Assembly (NCBI RefSeq): GCF_039542305.1
Contig: NZ_BAABHW010000005.1
Span: 62,001-126,000 of the forward strand
Direction of reading: 5' to 3'
Source: Roseibacterium beibuensis
GTDB taxonomy: Bacteria; Pseudomonadota; Alphaproteobacteria; Rhodobacterales; Rhodobacteraceae
DNA: 64,000 nucleotides
Shown: positions 53,542 to 62,194 of the stretch, piece by piece
How the letters are laid out: every line of letters starts with the position of its first letter
Numbering within the stretch: position 1 is the first letter of the stretch
Position numbers and translations under genes: made by a program
Notes under the pieces: model-generated
The model's database searches: none
What the model was told of the DNA's origin: nothing
The model's input: only the letters and a program-made list of their open reading frames with translations

Positions 53542-54456
53542 ATGACCCGATTGCAGGACACCAACGAGGCCGACCTCCCCTCACATGGCAGGACCCGCGC
53601 TGCGTGGCTGAAGCATTTGAGCGACGTCGGCTCCGGGCACGGTTTTTTCGAACGGGTGGGCGCCGATCACATGGCCCTGTTCGTCGAGGAAAGCGAGACG
53701 CTGCTGGTAAGCTTCGACCGGGCCGAGCGGGTCTATGCCGAAACACGGGACGGGATGCCGGCCGGGTTCGAGATGGTCGTGCGGCGCGAATGGTCCTTCC
53801 TGTCGATCCTGTCGATGGGCGACACGCGGTTTCGCGACGACGATCTTTCTCTGATGTTCGAAACGCTGCTCGACAATGGCGTTTTCGACACGTTCAAACG
53901 CGTCTTCTTCCTCGGCCTTGGCCCGGTCTGTGGGCACGCGGCCTGCTGCTACTCGTCCGCAGCACCCGGCGCGCGCGTGATCGCCAGCCGCCCGGCGGCG
54001 CGTGTTGACCAAGGGGCGGGCGGCAACACACGCTTTGCGGACGCATCCGCGCTCCTGTCGGGCTCGGACGCGGCAACGATCCTGTTCGACTCGAAAGAAG
54101 CGGGCGCGCCGGAAAATTTCGCGCGCTTCTCGGGGTCGAACGTGGTGCGTGTTGACCTGCCGCATTGCGGCTCGGCGCTGGAAACCATGATCCACGAGGA
54201 TGACCTGGCCCCGCCGATGTTCCGCGCCCTTGGAAACAACCGTCTCGACGCCGCGCGGGTGCGAGAAATCCTGCGTCCCTCGAAGCGCCGCAACGGGTCC
54301 TACCTGATGCGCCTGGCGGAAGCCGCGCTGAATGCCGGACAAACCCGCCGCGCCGCCACCATTGCCCGCTACGCGCTGGACGCCACGGGAGAGCAGCGGT
54401 TTCGCACCCTTCTGTCACTGACCGGTGAGCCGATCAAGGACGCGGCGACGGCCTAA
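53542..54456 (+). CDS. Conserved hypothetical protein (often mislabelled PAPS reductase)
   Basis: 304 aa from ATG 53542. I recognise a Rhodobacterales family with ERVGADHMALFVEESETLLVSFDRAERVY near the start, a glycine-rich turn region (GLGPVCGHAACCYSSAAPGARVIASRP) and VVRVDLPHCGSALETM. Databases often call it phosphoadenosine phosphosulfate reductase, but the PP-loop, CC and ECGLH motifs are absent. Function unknown. It is divergent from coxD and overlaps ureG by four bases at the 3' ends. Confidence 0.7.
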   Translation: MTRLQDTNEADLPSHGRTRAAWLKHLSDVGSGHGFFERVGADHMALFVEESETLLVSFDRAERVYAETRDGMPAGFEMVVRREWSFLSILSMGDTRFRDDDLSLMFETLLDNGVFDTFKRVFFLGLGPVCGHAACCYSSAAPGARVIASRPAARVDQGAGGNTRFADASALLSGSDAATILFDSKEAGAPENFARFSGSNVVRVDLPHCGSALETMIHEDDLAPPMFRALGNNRLDAARVREILRPSKRRNGSYLMRLAEAALNAGQTRRAATIARYALDATGEQRFRTLLSLTGEPIKDAATA

Positions 54457-55067
54457 AGACCGCCCGCGTCGCGGATGAACGCGACGACCTCATCGACGCC
54501 ACGCCCGTCCCGAAGGCTCGCCATCACGAAGGGCCGTTCGCCGCGCGCCGCCGCCGCATCGCTTTGCAACAGCTCGGCATCGACGCCCACGTAAGGGGCC
54601 AGATCGACCTTGTTCACGATCAGCAGGTCCGACCGGGTGACGCCCGGCCCCTTCTTGCGCGGGATGTCCTGCCCGGCGGCGGTGTCGATGACGTAAAGCG
54701 TCAGGTCCGCCAGTTCGGGCGAGAAGGTCGCGGCCAGGTTGTCGCCGCCGGATTCGATCAGGATGACGTCGAGATCGGGGATCTTCTCGCGAAACTCCGC
54801 CACGGCGGCAAGGTTGATCGAGGCATCTTCGCGGATCGCGGTATGCGGGCAGCCGCCGGTTTCCACCCCCTTGATGCGCTCTGCGGGAAGCGCCTGCGCG
54901 CGCAACAGGAACTCCGCGTCTTCGCTGGTGTAGATGTCGTTGGTGATGACCGCGACCGAGTAGTCGCGCGCCATCGCCCGGCAAAGTTTTTCGGTCAGGG
55001 TCGTCTTGCCGGCCCCGACCGGGCCGCCGATGCCCACCCGAAGCGGGCCGTTCACGCTTTTGCTCAT
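54453..55067 (-). CDS. ureG: Urease accessory GTPase UreG
   Basis: 204 aa. P-loop GGPVGAGKT (14-22), NDIYTSEDAEFL, the metal motif GCPH in VETGGCPHTAIREDAS and NKVDLAPYV. It couples GTP hydrolysis to nickel delivery into urease. Last gene of the urease cluster. Confidence 0.97.
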   Translation of the reverse strand: MSKSVNGPLRVGIGGPVGAGKTTLTEKLCRAMARDYSVAVITNDIYTSEDAEFLLRAQALPAERIKGVETGGCPHTAIREDASINLAAVAEFREKIPDLDVILIESGGDNLAATFSPELADLTLYVIDTAAGQDIPRKKGPGVTRSDLLIVNKVDLAPYVGVDAELLQSDAAAARGERPFVMASLRDGRGVDEVVAFIRDAGGL

Positions 55068-55112
55068 TGCCTCATCCTGTCCTTCTTGTCGCTTGCTGTC
55101 GCGGTTTCCGGC

Positions 55113-55760
55113 TCATGTCCGGAAGATCCGCACCTCCAGCCCTTCATGTTCCATCGTGGCCAAGTCCGCGCCGAAGGCCGCCGCGCCGAGATGGTCTTCG
55201 ACCGCCATCGCATCGAGCCTGGCCAAATCGCCCGCCAGCGCCGCGATACGCGGCTGAAGCGCGGCCTGTATCCGCTGCCCCTCGGCCTGCCCGAGCGGCA
55301 CGAACCGCACGGCGACCGACACCAGGCTGGCCGCCAAGGCTTGCAGATAGAGCGCGGCGACTACCTCGTGCGGCACGTTCAGAGCGCGTGCGGCCATACC
55401 AACGGCAACCGGGTAAGGCCGCGCCACGCCATTCCCGCCGCGCATGGCGGCCACCGTCTCCGCGAAGGCGGCGCCCATGGCGCGGGTTTCTTCCCAGCGT
55501 TCGGCGGACCCGGCGAGGGCGCGGGCCAGATCGGCCATCTCGTCCGCATCGCGCCCGGACAGAACGGCCAGCAGGATCAGCGCATCATTGCGCCCTGCCC
55601 CGACCTCGATCACCGTCGCGATCCAGTCCCGCGCCGTTTCGCCGTCATGAACCCGACCATGCGTGATCTCGGCCTCAAGCCCGTGGGAATAGGCATAGGC
55701 CGACACCGGAAAGGCCGGCGACAACCATTGCGTCAGGCTCAGCAGATCGGTCTCAGTCAT
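55113..55760 (-). CDS. ureF: Urease accessory protein UreF
   Basis: 215 aa from ATG 55760. UreF features: LLSLTQWLSPAFPVSAYAYSHGLEAEITHGRV, TRAMGAAFAETV, and the C-terminal RIAALAGDLARLDAMAVEDHLGAAAFGADLATMEHE. Works with UreG and UreD in nickel loading. Starts inside the last codons of the YrhK-like gene. Confidence 0.93.
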   Translation of the reverse strand: MTETDLLSLTQWLSPAFPVSAYAYSHGLEAEITHGRVHDGETARDWIATVIEVGAGRNDALILLAVLSGRDADEMADLARALAGSAERWEETRAMGAAFAETVAAMRGGNGVARPYPVAVGMAARALNVPHEVVAALYLQALAASLVSVAVRFVPLGQAEGQRIQAALQPRIAALAGDLARLDAMAVEDHLGAAAFGADLATMEHEGLEVRIFRT

Positions 55761-56046
55761 CACCCGGCTCCTTGAGGCGCTCGGCCAGCGTCTCGACTTT
55801 GCCGAGCCGTGCATAATGCACCTCACGCGCCAGGCGGATGGTGGGCTTTGCCGCGAAGAAGAGCGACCCGATCAGGAAACACCATGTGCCGGGGATCTGC
55901 CATGCCTCGGAAAAGAACATGACCGAGCCGATGACAAACAGCGCCGCGGCGGTGAAATCGACGCCCGTATAGGCGATTTCGTAGGCGGCATAGAGGCGCG
56001 CCTGTTGCGGGCTGTCATGGCTGCGACCGGAATTGAACAGGCTCAT
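55753..56046 (-). CDS. YrhK-like small membrane protein in the urease cluster
   Basis: 97 aa. Two membrane helices (about 29-46 and 53-68) with the YrhK-domain pattern YEIAYTGVDFTAAALFVIGSVMFF...TWCFLIGSLFFAAKPTIRL. Function unknown. It overlaps ureF by 8 bp and follows ureE by 9 bp, so it belongs to the transcript. Confidence 0.85.
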   Translation of the reverse strand: MSLFNSGRSHDSPQQARLYAAYEIAYTGVDFTAAALFVIGSVMFFSEAWQIPGTWCFLIGSLFFAAKPTIRLAREVHYARLGKVETLAERLKEPGDD

Positions 56047-56055
56047 GGGCAGCGG

Positions 56056-56577
56056 TCAGTGGGCATGGTCGTGGCTATGCGCATGACCATGGTCGTGGTC
56101 ATGATCATGGTGATGATCGTGGGAATGGCCGTGATCGTGGCCATGGGTGCGGCCATGGCCATAGGCCCCGCCTTCGGGTGTGAAGGGCGCGGTGACAGGT
56201 TCCACCCCGGCGCCGAGACGGGCCAGCATGTCCTTCAACACGTGATCGTCGCGGATCAGCAGGTGATCGCCCGCAACCTGGCAGGGCGTGTGGCGGTTGC
56301 CGATATGCCAGGCCAAACGCGCCAGGTCGCCCGTGATCTTCAAAAGCGGCTCGGGCGCTGCGACGACCTCGAACAGCGCGCCATCTTCAGCCTCCAGCGC
56401 ATCGCCCGCGTCGAGGGACAGGGTCTCGGGCAGATCGACCATGAGATGACCGCCCGCCTCGGTGTGCAGCCGCTTGCGGCGCAGGAACCGCGCCTCGTAA
56501 TCCAGCACGAGGCGGCCTGCGGCCTCTCCGCTCCAGTCTCCTGCGCGGCGCACGCGCCCTGCCTTCGGATCGCTCAT
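56056..56577 (-). CDS. ureE: Urease accessory metallochaperone UreE with histidine-rich tail
   Basis: 173 aa. UreE core: LDYEARFLRRKRLHTEAGGHLMVDLPETLSLDAGDALEAEDG and LARLAWHIGNRHTPCQV with the interface His. The last 30 residues are a dense His/Asp/Gly tail (HGHDHGHSHDHHHDHDHDHG) that binds nickel. Overlaps the upstream secreted protein gene by 4 nt. Confidence 0.96.
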   Translation of the reverse strand: MSDPKAGRVRRAGDWSGEAAGRLVLDYEARFLRRKRLHTEAGGHLMVDLPETLSLDAGDALEAEDGALFEVVAAPEPLLKITGDLARLAWHIGNRHTPCQVAGDHLLIRDDHVLKDMLARLGAGVEPVTAPFTPEGGAYGHGRTHGHDHGHSHDHHHDHDHDHGHAHSHDHAH

Positions 56578-57164
56578 TCCATAACCTCCACAGCCGTCGG
56601 TGTCAGCGCGGCGAGGACTCTGCCGTCCAGCCGCTGTTCCAGCATCACCGCGAAGCCCAGCGCGGTGAAATAGATGAAATCGGTCTCAAGCCGCTGTCCT
56701 GACAGCGTCTGGGACTGGGACAACTCCAGCAGGTCATAGCTGCACTCGCCAAGGACAAGCGGGGCCGCCGCGCGCCATTCATACCGGCTGGGCTCCGGCG
56801 GGCGCGTGCCGTCGGTTTCCATCACCTCCCACACCACACCCGGCGCGGGCGGCGGCGCAGTGGCATAGGACGGATCATAGGTGAACGCGATCACCTCGTC
56901 AGACCCGTCGTTTTGCAGGCGCAGGGGGTAAATGCCGCGCCCCATCTCGACCGATTGGCCGGGGGTCCCAAGCTCCCACGTGAAGAAGGCGATCAGGGTA
57001 TCTGGGGCGTCCGTCGCGCGCATGAGCCAGAAGCCGCCATTGTCGAAATCGACCCGGATCCCCGCCGCGAGGTCCGCCGCCGTGGCGCAATCGGCCCGGA
57101 GCGGCGATGCAGCGACCGCGGCCAGAAGGGCCGCAGCGGTGGAAATGGCGGGCAGTCGCGACAT
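56574..57164 (-). CDS. Secreted protein of unknown function in the urease cluster
   Basis: 196 aa from ATG 57164 (AAGGGGGCCC-type site). Signal peptide about 1-24; the mature protein is beta-rich with two cysteines (DCATAADLAAGIRVDF..., GECSYDLLELSQ) that could pair. No family recognised. The four-base overlap with ureE (ATGA) shows cotranslation, so it is a genuine, if uncharacterised, neighbour. Confidence 0.72.
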   Translation of the reverse strand: MSRLPAISTAAALLAAVAASPLRADCATAADLAAGIRVDFDNGGFWLMRATDAPDTLIAFFTWELGTPGQSVEMGRGIYPLRLQNDGSDEVIAFTYDPSYATAPPPAPGVVWEVMETDGTRPPEPSRYEWRAAAPLVLGECSYDLLELSQSQTLSGQRLETDFIYFTALGFAVMLEQRLDGRVLAALTPTAVEVME

Positions 57165-57391
57165 GGGCCCCCTTGCTGCGCGGATCAAACGTCAAACAGG
57201 TTTCGCAACACGATACGGGGGTTATCGGCGCGTGCAATCCCGATCGCGCCGCGTTCTGCGAGTTAACGGGAAGCTTCCGCCAAGAGCGGGGAAGACGTTT
57301 CGACGTGTGGCTCGGGGCATGACAGGTCGCGTGCTGTGTCGGGTGCGGCCACTGCGGAAAAAGCGCGCCGGAAGCACCCCGTCAAAAGACG

Positions 57392-57420
57392 AAAAAAGGG
57401 GGATGGGTTTACCCGCCCCC
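57392..57420 (-). terminator. Intrinsic terminator of the DUF1127 gene
   Basis: Minus strand: GGGGG-CGGGT pairs with ACCCA-(T)-CCCCC around AA, with a run of T (57392-57397) after it. 57 bp after the DUF1127 stop. Confidence 0.75.
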
Positions 57421-57476
57421 CTTGGAACTCGTCAATGGCACAGGCCCAAGCATGGGCAGCGCAGAAATCGCTTATC

Positions 57477-57689
57477 TCAAAGCCCGATCAGATCGCGGAA
57501 GACGTAGCGCGGGATCGCGTCGCGGCTCAGGCCACGGGCGGCGAGGTCATCGTCGCCCATCGCGTTCAGCCGCTCGATCTGGGTCATGCGCGAGCGCGCG
57601 GCTGCCGACATGGACAAGCCAAGCCCGATGCCAGAGAAGAGGCGGGAAAACGGTCTGCGCCCCGCGGGTTGGAAAGAAATATCAGCCAT
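57477..57689 (-). CDS. DUF1127 small basic protein
   Basis: 70 aa from ATG 57689 (GGAG 8 nt upstream); GTG 57698 is the alternative. The C-terminal DUF1127/YjiS-like motif is clear: RSRMTQIERLNAMGDDDLAARGLSRDAIPRYVFRDLIGL. Such proteins are often stress- or phosphate-related riboregulator binders in alphaproteobacteria. It has its own terminator, and sits between the urease accessory genes and ureC. Confidence 0.8.
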   Translation of the reverse strand: MADISFQPAGRRPFSRLFSGIGLGLSMSAAARSRMTQIERLNAMGDDDLAARGLSRDAIPRYVFRDLIGL

Positions 57690-58010
57690 CTGGAACACTC
57701 CGTTTGCGTGACGGGCCTGTTCCTCCCTATGGCTTGGAATCTAGGCACTTGCCCCTTTTCTGACCACCGACGGTTGGGCAACCCCGCCATGCGCGCAGGG
57801 TATGACAGGAACACTGACCTAGACTCGGGTCATGGCGGCGATACGGGCAAAGGACATCACGTCGCGCTGCGCTCAGACACCCCAGCGCGCGGATCGGATT
57901 TCACGACCGCGCGCAAGGCCAGATGCCTTCGAATAGTCCGCCCGCGCTGTCATGGGCAGGCCCGGAGGCTCTGCCGCGCATGTCAGCGCACGACGTTCGT
58001 CCATGACCCT
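57690..58010. other. Noncoding gap downstream of ureC
   Basis: 320 bp between ureC and DUF1127, both leftward. I see no coding signal, repeat, or strong terminator for ureC. It probably contains the DUF1127 promoter and an unremarkable ureC 3' end. Confidence 0.5.
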
Positions 58011-59720
58011 TCAGTACATGAAGTAGCGTTGCGCCATCGGCAGGGATTGCGCGGGCTCGCAGGTCAAAAGCTCTCCGTCCGCGCGCACCTCGTAGGTTTC
58101 GGGATCGACCTCGACCTTGGGCGTGGCGGAATTGTGGATCAGGTCCGATTTGCGCAGTTTGCGGATGCCTTCCACCGCGACCGTCTCTTTCGCGATTCCG
58201 AGGCTGTCACCGATCCCGGCGGCTTGTGCGGCCTGGCTCACGAAGATGACGGACGACCGCTCGACCGCGCGGCCGAAACTGCCGAACATGGGGCGCGAAT
58301 AGACCGGCTGCGGCGTGGGGATCGAGGCGTTCGGATCACCCATCTGCGCGACGGCAATGGACCCGCCGACCAGCACCATTTCGGGCTTCACGCCGAAAAA
58401 GGCCGGGGTCCAGATCACCAGATCCGCGCGTTTGCCCACCTCGATCGAGCCGATCTGCGTGCTCATCCCATGCACGATGGCCGGGTTGATCGTGTATTTC
58501 GCGACGTAGCGCTTCACGCGGAAATTGTCGTTGTCCCCTCTTTCCTCGGACAGGCGACCGCGCTGCTTCTTCATCTTGTCGGCGGTCTGCCAGGTGCGGA
58601 TGATGACCTCGCCCACCCGGCCCATTGCCTGGCTGTCCGATGCCATGACGCTGAACGCGCCCATGTCGTGCAGGATATCCTCGGCCGCAATGGTCTCCTT
58701 GCGGATGCGGCTTTCGGCGAAGGCCACATCCTCGGGGATCGCCTTGTCGAGGTGATGGCAGACCATGAGCATGTCGAGATGCTCTTCCAGCGTGTTCACC
58801 GTGTAGGGCATGGTCGGGTTGGTCGAAGACGGCAGGATATTCTCGTAGCCCACGACCTTCATGATGTCGGGCGCGTGCCCGCCCCCTGCCCCCTCGGTGT
58901 GGAAGGCGTGGATGGTGCGGTCGCCGATGGCGGCCAGCGTGTTCTCGACGAAGCCCGACTCGTTCAACGTGTCGGTGTGGATCATCACCTGCACGTCCAT
59001 GTCATCGGCCACCGACAGGCAGCAATCGATGGCGCCGGGCGTGGTGCCCCAATCCTCGTGCAGTTTCATGGCGCAGGCGCCCGCGTTCACCATCTCGACC
59101 AGCGCCTCGGGCCGCGAGGCGTTGCCCTTGGACGACAGACCGAGGTTCACCGGGAAGGCGTCGAAGCTTTGCAGCATCCGCCCGATATGCCACGGCCCCG
59201 GCGTGCAGGTGGTGGCGAGCGTGCCATGCGCCGGGCCGGTGCCGCCGCCCAGCATCGTCGTGACGCCCGAGTGGATCGCGTCGTCGATCTGCTGCGGGCA
59301 GATGAAATGGATATGCGCGTCAAACCCGCCGGCGGTGACGATCCGCCCCTCGCCCGCGATGGCCTCGGTTCCCGGTCCGATGATGATATCGACATTCGGC
59401 TGGGTGTCGGGGTTGCCCGCCTTGCCAATGGCCGCGATGCGCCCGTCTTTCAGCCCGATATCGGCCTTGTAGATGCCTGTATGGTCCACGATCAGCGCGT
59501 TGGTGATGACCGTGTCCACCGCGCCGCCCGCGCGGGTGACCTGGCTTTGGCCCATGCCGTCGCGGATGACCTTGCCGCCGCCGAATTTCACCTCTTCGCC
59601 GTAAGTGGTCAGGTCACGCTCGACCTCGATGATCAGGTCGGTATCGGCCAGCCGCACCCTGTCACCCGTGGTGGGGCCATACATGTCGGCATAGGTTGTG
59701 CGGGGGATACGGGTGGGCAT
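58011..59720 (-). CDS. ureC: Urease alpha subunit
   Basis: 569 aa, full length. It hydrolyses urea to ammonia and carbamate at a dinickel site. Ligands and active-site residues are visible: H136 and H138 in FDAHIHFI, the carbamylated K219 in GACAMKLHEDWG, and the flap cysteine/histidine VCHHL. Unlike the usual operon, ureB and ureC are separated by about 1.8 kb of other genes. Cotranscription is unclear. Confidence 0.98.
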   Translation of the reverse strand: MPTRIPRTTYADMYGPTTGDRVRLADTDLIIEVERDLTTYGEEVKFGGGKVIRDGMGQSQVTRAGGAVDTVITNALIVDHTGIYKADIGLKDGRIAAIGKAGNPDTQPNVDIIIGPGTEAIAGEGRIVTAGGFDAHIHFICPQQIDDAIHSGVTTMLGGGTGPAHGTLATTCTPGPWHIGRMLQSFDAFPVNLGLSSKGNASRPEALVEMVNAGACAMKLHEDWGTTPGAIDCCLSVADDMDVQVMIHTDTLNESGFVENTLAAIGDRTIHAFHTEGAGGGHAPDIMKVVGYENILPSSTNPTMPYTVNTLEEHLDMLMVCHHLDKAIPEDVAFAESRIRKETIAAEDILHDMGAFSVMASDSQAMGRVGEVIIRTWQTADKMKKQRGRLSEERGDNDNFRVKRYVAKYTINPAIVHGMSTQIGSIEVGKRADLVIWTPAFFGVKPEMVLVGGSIAVAQMGDPNASIPTPQPVYSRPMFGSFGRAVERSSVIFVSQAAQAAGIGDSLGIAKETVAVEGIRKLRKSDLIHNSATPKVEVDPETYEVRADGELLTCEPAQSLPMAQRYFMY

Positions 59721-59827
59721 GTTAGTCCTCGTCGAGAAAATCTGCGTTCAGGAAAATCCCGCCGCAGCTAGCGCTTCTGATGTGATTGATGGGGTGTCGA
59801 AGTGGTATCGTCACAGGAGACTTCGGC

Positions 59828-59968
59828 ATGGATCTGCAGGAGCTGCAACTTGAACGTGAAAGGCTCAGGGCGCGAAATTTTCGAACGGTCGTGGTAGCGT
59901 CTTGCATTCTTGCCTGCACGTTCATCAAAAAAGTCGATCTGCTGGCGCTGATTGCGCTTTTTCAATGA
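59828..59968 (+). CDS. Small ORF with strong ribosome site inside the urease cluster
   Basis: 46 aa, MDLQELQLERERLRARNFRTV then a hydrophobic segment (VVASCILACTF, LLALIALF). CAGGAGA is 8 nt before the ATG, an excellent site, on the strand opposite to the urease genes. No family recognised. It may be a small membrane protein or a chance ORF. Confidence 0.4.
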   Translation: MDLQELQLERERLRARNFRTVVVASCILACTFIKKVDLLALIALFQ

Positions 59969-60180
59969 TACCCGATCCCAAAGCTGCGCCCCGAGCGGCA
60001 TCGACGGGCCGCGGTGCGTCGATCCGACGGTCGAGCGACTGCGCTTTATGTCAGCCAAATCCGCACGCCACTCGAACGGCGCACCAAGCCCAACCAAATC
60101 GACGCGCCGGGGGGCGGCCCGTCGATGGCGCGGCGCGCTACGCGCTTGGTTCCGCGCCTGGGTGCGTTGCCCACCCATCC
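59969..60180. other. Noncoding stretch between the small ORF and the CMD gene
   Basis: About 210 bp with no coding signal in either strand that I trust, no strong hairpin. A possible promoter region for ureC on the minus strand. Confidence 0.35.
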
Positions 60181-60576
60181 TCACGCCTTGAACACCTCGT
60201 CCACCTCGACCTGCATCGCGGTGACCAGACCGTTGGTCTGCATCGCGGTGCCGATCACGGCCAGCAGCTCCATATGCATCGCGTCGCTCATGCCCTTGGC
60301 CTTGGCCTGCGCGGTGTGGGAGTGGATGCAATACTGGCAGGCGTTGGCAACCGAGACCGCGACGTAGATCATCTCTTTCGTCAGCGGGTCCAACTCGCCA
60401 GGGCCCATCAGCACCTTCAGGCGGTCCCAGATCTCGCGCAGGCGGGCCGGATCATGGGCCATCGCGCGCCAGAAATTGTTGACGTAATCCGTGCCCCTCA
60501 GGGCACGGATCTCGGCGAAGACCTCTGCCGCCTCGGGCGACAGCTCCTCATCACTCAGCAGGGGCACGGTTCCCAT
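60181..60576 (-). CDS. Carboxymuconolactone decarboxylase-family protein
   Basis: 131 aa from ATG 60576. AhpD/CMD fold with the CxxC-His motif ANACQYCIHSHTAQAKAKG. Members are peroxidase-like or decarboxylase-like; the CxxCxxxH set suggests thiol redox activity. One base after the cyclase gene, so cotranscribed; both interrupt the urease genes. Confidence 0.85.
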   Translation of the reverse strand: MGTVPLLSDEELSPEAAEVFAEIRALRGTDYVNNFWRAMAHDPARLREIWDRLKVLMGPGELDPLTKEMIYVAVSVANACQYCIHSHTAQAKAKGMSDAMHMELLAVIGTAMQTNGLVTAMQVEVDEVFKA

Positions 60577-60577
60577 G

Positions 60578-61408
60578 TCAGGCCAGCCCCATGATCCGGG
60601 CCGGGCCACCGGTGCCGCCGCGCACCTTGGGCGCGCCAACCATCAATGTGCCGCCCGCCGCCGGCATGTTATCCAGGCCCGCAAGGCATTCGATGCCGTA
60701 GCGCCCCGCCGGCAGCCACGCGTAATGGGTGGCGAAATCGGCCGAGGGCCCGTGATCGAGCGACAGGGTATCCACCGCGATACAGGCGGCGTTGGTTTCC
60801 TCAAGCAGCATCTGCGTCGCCTCGATATGGAACCCCGGAAAATGCAGCGATCCGCCGCGCGCGGCATCGGCGCCCCGGAATTCATCGGTGCCCACCTTGT
60901 CGGCCCAGCCCGAATTCATCGCCACGCAGGCGCCATCGGGGATATCGCCGTGCTCGGAAATCCAGGTTGTCAGGTCGTCGGGCGTCACCTGCGTATCGCG
61001 GTCCTCGGCCGCACGGGCGCGGATGTCGATCACGCAGAGCGGACAGGCGAGGTTTTCGACCGGGATCTCGGCCACCGATTGCCCGTCAGCCGAGAAATGC
61101 AGCGGCGCGTCGATATGGGTGCCGGTATGTTCGTTCACCGTCAGGACATAGAGGTTGTAGCCATCCGCCGCGAAATCGAACTGCTTGTCATAGGAGATGC
61201 CGGGCACGCCGCCGAAGGTCGGAAACTCCTCGGACAGCTCATGCGTCATGTCCATCACCGTGCGCGGGGCCTGTGCAAAGGCCTGTTTCGGGGCCACTAG
61301 GCCGCCCGCCGCAGCAGCACCGGCCGCCATGGCCGCGCCACCCTTGAAGAAATTGCGGCGCGACAGCATCCGCTCCTTCACCTTGTTCATCACGCAAATA
61401 TCGCACAT
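60578..61408 (-). CDS. Tat-exported cyclase-family (metal-dependent) hydrolase
   Basis: 276 aa from ATG 61408. Twin-arginine signal ERMLSRRNFFKGGAAMAAGAAAAGG with S-R-R-x-F-x-K, about 1-45, then a cyclase/kynurenine-formamidase-like domain with metal motif NEHTGTHIDAPLHF. MCDICVMNK at the N-terminus also has a cysteine pair. Its role next to urease is unknown; formamide or cyclic imide hydrolysis is possible because family members act on N-formyl or amide bonds. Confidence 0.85.
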   Translation of the reverse strand: MCDICVMNKVKERMLSRRNFFKGGAAMAAGAAAAGGLVAPKQAFAQAPRTVMDMTHELSEEFPTFGGVPGISYDKQFDFAADGYNLYVLTVNEHTGTHIDAPLHFSADGQSVAEIPVENLACPLCVIDIRARAAEDRDTQVTPDDLTTWISEHGDIPDGACVAMNSGWADKVGTDEFRGADAARGGSLHFPGFHIEATQMLLEETNAACIAVDTLSLDHGPSADFATHYAWLPAGRYGIECLAGLDNMPAAGGTLMVGAPKVRGGTGGPARIMGLA

Positions 61409-61487
61409 GACACGTCTCTCCCTTTGTGGTTGTTGCCGTTCGGTCTTGCCGCCGATCGGGTTTGCCGTCTGTCCCGCCTCGCCGTGA

Positions 61488-61793
61488 TCAAAGCCCTCCC
61501 TGCACCTTTTGGTTGAAGCCCCAGACGGCCCGCGCCCCGCCATAGGGAACAAGCTGCACCTCGCGGGTCTGGCCGGGTTCGAACCGCACGGCGGTGCCTG
61601 CGGCGATATCGAGGCGCATCCCCCGCGCCGCGTCACGGTCGAAGGACAGCGCGCTGTTGGTTTCCGCGAAATGGTAGTGGCTGCCGACCTGCACCGGTCG
61701 GTCGCCCGTGTTGGAGACCTCCAGAACCAGCGCCTCGGCGCCCGCGTTCAACTCGATCTCGCCGGGGGCGGTCATCACTTCACCGGGGATCAT
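61488..61793 (-). CDS. ureB: Urease beta subunit
   Basis: 101 aa. Classic UreB opening MIPGEVMTAPGEIELNAGAEALVLEVSNTGDRPVQVGSHYHFAETNSAL with LDIAAGTAVRFEPGQ and ending REVQLVPYGG. Separate from UreA as in most proteobacteria. Confidence 0.97.
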   Translation of the reverse strand: MIPGEVMTAPGEIELNAGAEALVLEVSNTGDRPVQVGSHYHFAETNSALSFDRDAARGMRLDIAAGTAVRFEPGQTREVQLVPYGGARAVWGFNQKVQGGL

Positions 61794-61866
61794 GGCATTC
61801 TCCTGCAGTCGGGGGTCCGACGCGGGGTCCGGAACATCGTTTCAACTCCTTTGCCCTGTGTCGCGT

Positions 61867-62169
61867 TCAGCGGATGGGATGGTGGACGGTGACCAGCTTG
61901 GTGCCGTCGGGAAACGTGGCCTCGACCTGCACGTCATGGATCATCTCGGGCACGCCCTCCATGCATTGATCGGCGGTGACGACATGGGCCCCGGCCTCCA
62001 TCAGGTCGGCGACCGAGCGCCCGTCGCGGGCCCCTTCGACCACGAAATCGGTGATCAGCGCGATGGCCTCGGGGTGGTTCAGCTTCACGCCGCGCAACAG
62101 GCGGTTGCGCGCCACCATGGCGGCCAGGCTGATCAGCAATTTGTCTTTCTCGCGGGGGGAGAGGTTCAT
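61867..62169 (-). CDS. ureA: Urease gamma subunit
   Basis: 100 aa. MNLSPREKDKLLISLAAMVARNRLLRGVKLNHPEAIALI...VATFPDGTKLVTVHHPIR, a full-length UreA. 25 bp after ureD; ureB follows 73 bp later. Confidence 0.98.
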   Translation of the reverse strand: MNLSPREKDKLLISLAAMVARNRLLRGVKLNHPEAIALITDFVVEGARDGRSVADLMEAGAHVVTADQCMEGVPEMIHDVQVEATFPDGTKLVTVHHPIR

Positions 62170-62194
62170 CGCGTTCTTGCGTCCTTCGTCGTCG

